Below are positions 55,907-64,000 of a stretch of DNA of 64,000 bases, one piece after another. The notes under the pieces are model-generated. The model was not told where the DNA came from. It was given only the letters and a program-made list of their open reading frames with translations, and did not search any database. Position 1 is the first letter of the stretch, and every line of letters starts with the position of its first letter. Origin of the DNA: Phoronis australis (lineage: Eukaryota > Phoronida > Phoronidae); assembly GCA_002633005.1 (NCBI GenBank), contig NMRA01000321.1:342403-406402 (forward strand), in the 5' to 3' direction. Both the position numbers and the translations under genes were made by a program.

Positions 55907-58510
55907 CATCAGCATCTATGTACTTATTAAAAAATACTTTCTGAAAGCAGAAATCCATTGACTTTATAAACTCTGCCATTAGTGACTATGAGTCACGTGA
56001 TTAGGTATTTAAATTAAAATTGAACAACACGAAAGGCACATTTACGGCAATACATTCACTGCCATCGGATAACGAGGACACGTTTCGTTTGGAATAATAC
56101 AGTAATGTGTTTAGGAGGGACGTCTCTTCGTTAATGTCAACCTACATGTACGTAAATGACCCAGATTATATACTAAGTATGTAATTCTTAATAAACCACA
56201 CAAAGTATTTCTCAAAACATTTCCACAAAAATGATCCCTCTCTCCAGCAGACTACTCTGAGCATGAGCCGAGCAAGATGCGACCCAAAATACCAAAGACT
56301 TTTTGCCGGTAGGTCGACAGATCAAACAGTACGACTAATTCAATGCTACATGTATATTAATCGGCAGTGAGTATCCCTTCATTTCTATGGTAGAAGTAAA
56401 TGGACTAATGATATCATGCCAAGGGACATGTTGACACCACTCGTCTTTGCTTGGCTCAAATAATCAGCTTATTTCAAAATTTGTCTATTGAAGCTCGTAA
56501 TATTTAAATCAGGCGCGCGGACTGTTCTGTAAACAAAGCAGCTTTTTCTGCCGGGTTCGACGCCGTTATCTTCTTTTAGCTTATTTTTTTCATTTCGGCG
56601 AGGGAAGTCCTCTCTGCATCACAGAAATGAATGCTGACTCGCAAAAATTAAATACAATTTAATCTTCAAAAAGGTGCATAAAACCTGTATTGAGCTATTG
56701 GCAGAGATTTGCAGACTAAAGTTATAAATCCGTAAATTGACGCTGATAACTCTCTCTTATCGTCTAGAGACGTCGATAGGATCACTGAATAAACGTTTAA
56801 GATATCACGTTCAAACAATACGTGATTGCGGAACATTATTTGAGAAGATATCAAAGGCGTTAACAAACGACATTTGGTTCATCATTGAGTGCACATCCTG
56901 ACATGACGTGCTCGCCCATCCAAATATCACGGCATTCTTGGAGGGTATCACTCAGATAAGCGGTTGCGTACAGAATTCAAGTCGCCCCATTGTGTTGCTC
57001 AGGCAGACATTTAAGCAATTAAGGCTGGGAAATATAACCGAAGGTACAGCCGTTGTTGTGTGCGTTATTTCTCTCTTCTTCTACTATAGGTAACCAAATA
57101 TTCCGCTCTACCAATAGATGTTCAATTTCCCATTACCGGCAGATTTAGAATTTATAGTTCGCAACCAGGAAAGGACGTTGCCGCGAACAGACAACGATCG
57201 TCACTGACACGCTTTGGTAATAAAAGTCCAGGGTCTGTGATAATTAAGTTGCTATTGTAATCCCAAACGGTAAACTCAAGAAGCATGTACGATGCACATG
57301 TAATTGCCTGTTGGGAAATACGTTGTAGCGCGTAGGCCTCAAGAAAAAAAATAATAAAAAGCGGGGCCTTTTCGCGAACGAAAGATGCACCGCAAGTGGT
57401 GACGTTTTCATAAGTTTTCAGCTGCAATTCCGCAATTCGCCCAGTTAAGTTGGCTAGAATCGAATTAGACGTTATACTCACAAATACATGTACCTGTCTC
57501 TAATCCTTACCCAGATAGAAGCATTGCTACGTCACCAACGATTGAAGATCATCAAAGTTATCACCGAATCAAGAAAACGTTTCAGGACTTATAATGACCA
57601 GTGAACTATAAGACGGAACATTTGCAGATGACGTGTGGTTCTTCAAACACATTTATAGGATATAAATACTTGTTTCGTAAATTTAATCAACAAGAAACGT
57701 ATCTTTGCATTAAAAACTAAAAATAATGAAAATAGAGACGGAAAAGGGGAAGTTGAAAACAAAATAAGAGGACATTGGAAACAACGAATTGGAAATCCTC
57801 TTAAAACAGAGGAAAATTATAAGCTCTGGTAAGTGGACAATTCTAAAATAGCGAGATCGAAAATGTCGCTTGACATGTATTCCATAGAACTCATGAGCAA
57901 TTAAAAATCGGATGACTGTGGTTGTGTTAGCACCTACACGTAATCATATCGGTTAAGAATTCAATACTTACAGCTCTATACTATATGTACAGCGACAAAA
58001 TGCCTCTTTAAGCTAAGAACACCTCAATTGTTCTCAAACATTTTCCAGATGGTATTTCTGTCTACGTACATGTACATGTATTAAGGCAATACCAACGCGT
58101 CATTTCTAACTCATCGGATTTTCTTTAGATCTCATCCAAAAGCTCACGACTATTTTCATCGCCAAGACCACTACCAAACCTAATCGCGAAGAGAATTTCA
58201 GCTAAGAAATTGTAAAAAATACTCGACACTTCACGATTATATAAACAGGGACTTAACCAGTGTAAGCACCTTATCAGTTTTGATTTCATGTTTGGTATTA
58301 TCCAAGATCTTTACTGATAATAAAAATTTAATGTCCAAACAACCCGAATGTCATAAAACAAGCCATCAATAAATACACGAGTCATATAAGGCCATTCACC
58401 AGAATAAAGTATTTAGTGAAAACAAAGATTTAGTCTCGTTGTTAAAAGTAAATTCTTCACTTTACAACCCACCAACAAACAATGCACCTGACAAAGGATT
58501 AAATTTGTTG

Positions 58511-58948
58511 GAAAATAAACTATGACACCATTCTTCTGAAACTGAAGGTCACGCACGAGCGTGAGTTACATTGCCGTTCATGAACACTACATAAATATGA
58601 CACCATAAAACAACAATATTTGTACAACAGATAAGATGAAAGTCCATCATATGACCCAGCCCAATAACAATAACACCAGGAAGGCATCAACAATGCCTTC
58701 CTCATAACATGAACTGCAGGCATGGTGGTTGAAAATAAACTATGACACCATTCTACTGGAACTGAAGGTCACGCACGAGCGTGAGTTACATTGCCGTTCA
58801 TGAACAATACATAAATGTGACACCATAAAACAACGATATTTGCTCAACAGATAAGATGAAAGTCCATCATATGACCCAGCCCAATAACAATAACACCAGG
58901 AAGGCATCAACAACCTTCCTCATAACACGAATTGCAGGCATAGTGGTT
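58511..58948. repeat. 220-bp direct tandem duplication
   Basis: gaaaataaactatgacacca starts at 58511 and again at 58731. The two units are about 95 percent identical throughout. No coding signal. Confidence 0.93.
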
Positions 58949-60239
58949 GAAAGATATGGCATCAAAAACACGTGTAACTCACTTTTCTATGAACAGACAG
59001 CTTTGTTTCCTACAAGTTAATTTCATTTTTTCGCTGACACTAAAATGTTAGCGAAAACAATTGAATGATAGTGGTCTGTTCCAAGATACAGAGTCAATCT
59101 ATAAATACCCTCAGGTGTTTGAGGCTACTTAGACCACACCCAGCTACCAAAGCGGTTGATGTTTCCTCATGCTGTATCACGGTTTTCAAATTGGTTCGTC
59201 ACTGTGTCCAGTGAACGACCTACATATTTTTGGTGTCCTTAAGCTTAATCAGTAACATGAGACAAGTCAAGGTCCCCAGCAGTAAAGGTTTGACTTCCCT
59301 CTGAAGAATGTCTTGGAAATTTTGAGGTTATGTCCTCTCCTCATTCCGTAACTAAACAACCACTCACGGGAGATTCTGCATGTTTCATCCACTCACTGGG
59401 GAATCTGGGATGTCGGGTGAACTGGGCAGAACTACGCAAACTGTGTGAACTTAATGCTTTCCTAAGTCCGAAAAACATTGTCATCAGCATTTTTTTCTCG
59501 TTTGCGAAGGAAAGTTGGACCCCCTTATCAATCTATCATGACAGCTAATCAAAGGGCAATCCGGTTGTGCACTGCTCAAGACATGCGTAGGTATACTGTA
59601 GGAATATTTTGCTATGAAATGAAACTGATGATCATAACAGGTCATGGACAGCTCAAACCCCTATGTGGTCCACTAGCCATGCCAACCTGCTGCCAACACA
59701 AGTTTGGCACGTCCTGTGATGCGCATGTCAGAAGCAGCTGGACCACCAACAATTGCGTCATGAAGCAGTGCATGTTACACCACTTGTGACTACATCAAGT
59801 AATTATTCTATACCATAGAGTGCAAGACAAAAGACACACAGTTTCCCTGTCATGAGGGCTACATGTAATTCTGTTGATAGAAACACAAGCAGGCAGAGCG
59901 CTGATATGAGCCCACCCTGTGCATCGCATACTGTGCAGATACTATTTTAAACATTCTTGCAAAATGAAGCAATACTAGTAAACTGAAAATAGCCTCTACG
60001 GGTGCAGGGCAAGTGGGCAATGCTCTCCCCTCAATAGCCTGAACATACCTGCCAACTCTGTAAAAAATAAAACTGGCACTGGAGGCACAGGCTGTGTTAG
60101 TCAGATACGGCCAAACATCGTACTTTGTTGTGCAAATATCCGCAACAAGAATCAGCGCAGATGCGAAAAAAAAACAAGCTGCCACCAGCATAATACTTCA
60201 AATTGTTCAAAAATGGTCCACCATGCTATTCCAAGTAGG
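58949..60239. other. No gene recognised
   Basis: Overlapping frames at 59330-59789 and 59859-60191 have no domain, splice context or supporting composition. Confidence 0.5.
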
Positions 60240-61390
60240 AACAGATACACTCAAACACAACAAAACGGCCACTAGGAGGCGTACACTACATCAAATCTGT
60301 CTGAAAATGGAAAGGTGTCATTGCCTCATTAACACAATAAATATGTGGCAAATTCCATAACAAGAGCAACGGGGAGCATTGAAATAGCACTGGAAACGGT
60401 GTGCTTCTAGGAGCGTTTTTAGTATCATGAAAATGGCCATTAGATGGCGCAGATCAAAGGCATCCAACCCATCACAATGGAAAGGCGGAGTTTCTGTAAA
60501 ACGCAACTTTATGTAAATAAGCCAAGGAACTCCTAAGATATAGACAAATGTAAAAAACAGCCACAATCTGAATGGTCTGAAACTCATAATCATCTGTTGC
60601 AATCTCTATAAAAGCCCATCTGCCAAATTTCGAAAAGATCCTTCAAACAATTAAAGAGATACATCCCGAGATGCAAAAAAGCAAAATTGCCTTAAGGGAC
60701 AACAGGACAGTGAAAAACATCCGAAAATCAACATCAACCAGGTCTTTGTCAGGAAATGGAAAGGCATAGTCATCTCCTTAATAGAGAGCTACTTCAACAA
60801 ATTTATAAAGAAACATTCATGAACTCAGAAGGTCTACAGAGGTAAATGTAAAAAAATATTATGCTACTAGAGGGTAAAGTGGCATTTGGATTAGTTCTGT
60901 ATGTTATCATTTGTCATCGGCTCCATAGGAATACATCTTTCAAATACCATAAAGCTCCTTCAAAGGATTAAGGAGATTTGGCCTGACGCAAAAAAAAACA
61001 ATGTATCCACTAGGGGCCAGTAGGGGGTGACACAGTAATCGGACCCATCCGAAAGTCAACTTCAGTCATGGCGTTCTCATCAGAAACACATCTGCGTATT
61101 CTCATAATAATCCTTTAAAAGGCATGACAGGTATAGAAGTGGCCACAGAAAACAGCAAAAAATGGCCACCAGGTGGCACAGAAAGGATCACATCTGTCTG
61201 AAAATGAGAAAACTAGGGAACTAGGGGGCACACCGGAACTCGGATCAATCCAAAAAATTCACTCATGCCATCTCATCAATGAAAAAACGTACCTGCAAAA
61301 TTTCACGCACCTATATACATCCAGAGGTTTTGGAGATACAGCAGCGGACCGTGGACAGATGGTCATTACGGCATAATGCGCCAACTAAAA
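60240..61390. repeat. Dispersed repeat array with CTCF-like motifs (locus 3)
   Basis: A diverged relative of the 6595 array. Motif starts: about 60268 (gccactaggaggcg), 60436 (gccattagatggcgc), 60689 (weak), 60863 (weak), 61007 (ccactaggggcc), 61017, 61165 (gccaccaggtggcac) and 61219 (aactagggggcac). Recurring linkers are 'atctgtctgaaaatg' and 'ggttttggagata', and it ends gacggcataatgcg. A further piece appears at 63740-63910. Confidence 0.75.
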
Positions 61391-61535
61391 ATAGCTGGTA
61401 ATAACTGCTAGGATGGCAAAATTCCCATTACAGAATGGTTAACTACCTTACTAACTTTCCTGCCCATTCCCCTTCACTCTCGTTCACGAGGGAAAAGTAC
61501 TCTGAAGAAGAAGTTGTCCCCACCCATACGAAAAA

Positions 61536-62601
61536 GAAAGTGAGAATCTCACTGGATTCCAGTTAGATTCTCACTAAATCACCAATTATAGTTAGAAATG
61601 CCAGTGAGAACCCAGTGGTAATTGAACAACAGGGGCAGTCAGTGAGAATGAGTGAGAAAATGTTATGTAACAGTGAAAATCCAGTGAGAATTTTGGTCTT
61701 AGAAAAATTCTGAGTGAGAATCAGTGAGAATTTCAGACTTAGGAAAAATCTGAGTGAGAATTGAGTGAGAATTTGGACTTGCCAAAATTGGAGTGAGAAT
61801 TCAGTGAGAATCTAAGCTAAACAAACACCCTGATTGGCTGTAACTGTAGAAATTTCAGTTGAACCAGATTTCTGAATTCAAACTAAAATGGCGTCAGGAA
61901 TGAGCAGTTGGAGAAATAGCTTGAAGATTGTTGATGTTTTTCTCACAAATATTCTGAAATTACTGAACAGTTTGTCTGCAAGTCAACCACAGGTGATCCT
62001 GGACTGATTTTGCGTGTTAATAAGCTTAAGGTTAGTACATTTCATACATGTAGTAGAGTGCATGAAGCACCAGTATTAGGCTGATGTCTTCATTCTGTGC
62101 ATGTTGACAGCTGAGTTTTCAGTATTTTGCTGATTCACCAAAGGCATTATAGTTATTATTTTATGTCTGCTATATTTCACAATTAGCAATTATTAAATTG
62201 TATCCTTAGTCAAAGTTCAAGATAAACTCACAAAAATAAGCAGTGTTTTGGTTACCAAAAAGGTTTGATCTCGATTCTATTCAGTCAGTGGCTGAAAAGG
62301 CACACACAAAATTTTCTAAGTTCAAAATTCTCACCCAGTGAGATTTTCAGTGAGAATTTCATTAACACAAATTCTCACTAATTTGCATAGCATTCCTATT
62401 GAGTGAGAATTTCAGTAAGACAAATTCTCACTGAGTGGGAATGCTATGCAAATTAGTTAGATTCTCACTGAATTCTAACTGGAATATCACTGTATTCTCA
62501 CTATGAGTGAGAATTTTTTTCTCACTAATTTAAATGGCACCTTAATTAGTTAGATTCTCACTGGAATCTAACTGGAATCCAGTGAGATTCTCACTGGCTT
62601 T
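61536..62601. mobile_element. TIR element rich in agtgagaat
   Basis: Left aagtgagaatctcactggat pairs with right atccagtgagattctcact, and complementarity continues (ccagttagattctcac / gtgagaatctaactgg type). Between 61540 and 61820 and again between 62320 and 62600 the 9-mer agtgagaat or its complement attctcact recurs more than 20 times. The middle (61830-62310) is unrelated and has no recognised transposase. Confidence 0.72.
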
Positions 62602-62894
62602 CGGGATTAGAATTTCCTGAAGCTTTTTCATAAGGGACTGTCATGGCAGGGAAATCTGGGTCATTTTGTCTGAATACTTTTGGCTTTTACAGTTAGTAGA
62701 CAATGGTCATCTCTCTCACACAAGCTAGCTTGTTTTCATGACAAAGCCCTGACATTTTGAACTATCATCGGGCAACCTCAAGAGACATCATGAGAAACTG
62801 AATTGGTCTGAGAAGTACAATATGTCATCAACAAATTGAACATAGTCAACAGGAAACAACAGGATAACTGGTCAACATCATCCCCCTAGTTCTG

Positions 62895-63155
62895 TTAATT
62901 GTCGACAGGTGGCAGTGGACAGACATCAAGAACACAGAATGTTGCTCGGCACATGGGGCATGGTGCACGTGAACCCATCCATGTCTCGGGTCGCTGCTGG
63001 TCCTGTCGACTGGCGAACCATTTGCCCATACAGTCCAGACACCAGAGGGGGCGACAGAAGCATGGCATGCAGTCCCCCTCACTGGGGTCATCACACTGTT
63101 TATCCAGTTTAACATTGGCTGGCGAGGACATGCAGCCAATACATGACTCGATCTC
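62895..63155 (-). CDS. TMEM129: TMEM129 E3 ubiquitin ligase, last exon
   Basis: Acceptor tttccatctgttacag, phase 0. It encodes EIESCIGCMSSPANVKLDKQ, then GDCMPCFCRPLWCLDCMGKW, FASRQDQQRP, and PCPMCRATFCVLDVCPLPP with a TAA/TTG context ending at 62895. CIGC, the C-x-CRPxWCLxCMGKWFASRQD core, W-x-x-SRxPCPxCRAxFCxLDVC are near-identical to the atypical C-only RING of human TMEM129, an ER-membrane ubiquitin ligase of the dislocation (ERAD) pathway. The transmembrane exons lie to the right of the window. The whole RING sits on this one exon. Confidence 0.93.
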   Translation of the reverse strand, partial: EIESCIGCMSSPANVKLDKQCDDPSEGDCMPCFCRPLWCLDCMGKWFASRQDQQRPETWMGSRAPCPMCRATFCVLDVCPLPPVDN

Positions 63156-64000
63156 CTGTAACAGATGGAAACTACACTTTTACCTCTGGGGCACTCTGCT
63201 AGACCCTTGAGTCAGGTTAGTTTTAATTATTAAGTAGATAATTAATAAAACGTAAAAATAGTTAAAGGTTATCAGTGCAATGGACCTACCTGAATGACAT
63301 GAGCACGTCTGATACGTGTACCAAACTGCCTACAATTATATTTCATTTTTAGTGGCAAGAAAGCTCAAAATCATGTCTCGTCCAGCTATTCACTTTTGAT
63401 CCAAATTCCAAACAATAAAGCTCTGTGCATTCTTCACAACCCTTGGTCTTCTGCAAAATTGACTAAGACTATCTAAGAATATGCCAAGTATGCATTGAGG
63501 GTGTCTGAACCCTTAATGACAACATCAGAAAAACAATAAAGCAAAGCAGACTACTGAAAAGCATCCTCCGTGCACATCGAAAATTGTCTGAAATAAGAAC
63601 TGCTTATTAGGTAATAATTTTTATATGTTTTCACTGTAATTTCTTCCATTCAAAAATTAATATCAGTTGTGCAGGCTCTCCTTATAAGGAACTCATATTG
63701 ACAAAATTCATCCAAAAATGTGGTAGCTAAAATCATGACAATTAGCCAGTAGGGTACACCACATTCATCTGATCTGCTCAAAACTTGACACCAGGAAATC
63801 TTTTCTCAATAAAAACGCATGCACCAAATTTTATGAGTATCCATCAAAGAACTTGGTAGTCATAGATATGAGGCAGATGAAAAAACAAAAATCACTAGTG
63901 GGCACACCTGTAATACAACTCCAACAATTATTATTGGCTAAGCTCTCCTCAACAGGAACACATCAACTAACTCTCATGACAATTCTTCAAATGATTTATG
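63156..64000. other. TMEM129 intron
   Basis: No further exon recognised up to the window end. 63740-63910 contains diverged units of the CTCF-motif repeat (ccagtagggtacacca, cactagtgggcacacc). Confidence 0.5.

Noticed and set aside
56908-57093. Frame starting MLAHPNITAFLEGITQ, reminiscent of MULE-type transposase ends
   Set aside because: Similarity covers only about 12 residues and nothing around it supports a transposon.
62846-63139. 97-codon minus-strand frame
   Set aside because: Wrong-frame shadow of the TMEM129 RING exon.

Overview
The window is nuclear DNA of a marine-type invertebrate bilaterian. Coding exons are short and separated by kilobase introns with GT-AG (once GC-AG) borders. 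Transposon remnants are dense, and the palindrome tacatgta recurs. A deuterostome such as amphioxus or a hemichordate would fit, but the sequence alone does not fix the species. The genes below were assembled from splice sites, reading phase and protein motifs; most exons are too short, or lack the start codon, to stand out as ORFs.

Layout. (1) 127-1099, plus strand: last exon of an unrecognised gene. (2) 1609-17679, minus strand: a DUSP11/PIR1-like RNA 5'-phosphatase in six recognised exons (17604-17679, 16323-16454, 15030-15156, then the HCTHGVNRTG active-site exon, the YMIET exon, and a Tyr/Arg-rich tail exon at 1609-2158). All phases agree. The active-site and YMIET exons each occur twice because a 4.66 kb block (3170-7826) is repeated at 7828-14347, joined by a single n at 7827. 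The second copy carries a TTAA-flanked Kolobok-like transposon with a broken THAP domain (11015-12480). (3) 18.2-19.6 kb: two related foldback elements; about 19.8-20.4 kb: a GC-rich island. (4) 22559-22972, minus: the last two exons of an unrecognised gene, possibly with a further exon near 24.7-24.95 kb. (5) 25358-34488, plus: a type II membrane sulfotransferase with a signal anchor, a WSC domain and a carbohydrate-sulfotransferase domain; one or more middle exons are not found. (6) 37274-40417, minus: a GPI-anchored Ly6/uPAR-type protein whose intron holds another n-joined duplication (37801-38998 / 39000-40201). (7) 44585-45710, minus: a signal peptide plus a mucin-like Ser/Thr-rich exon. 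(8) 46-62.8 kb: no gene recognised; MITEs, SINE-like heads, minisatellites, a CTCF-motif-like repeat array and an AGTGAGAAT-rich TIR element. (9) 62895-63155, minus: last exon of TMEM129, an ER E3 ubiquitin ligase.

The genes are unrelated housekeeping or cell-surface genes, not an operon or pathway. The most interesting signals are: a minisatellite grown from the exon/intron border of the phosphatase gene, giving about 14 repeated splice-donor sequences; dispersed repeats carrying regularly spaced CTCF-consensus-like motifs; a WSC plus carbohydrate-sulfotransferase fusion; and two n-joined tandem blocks that look like two haplotypes placed in series by the assembler.
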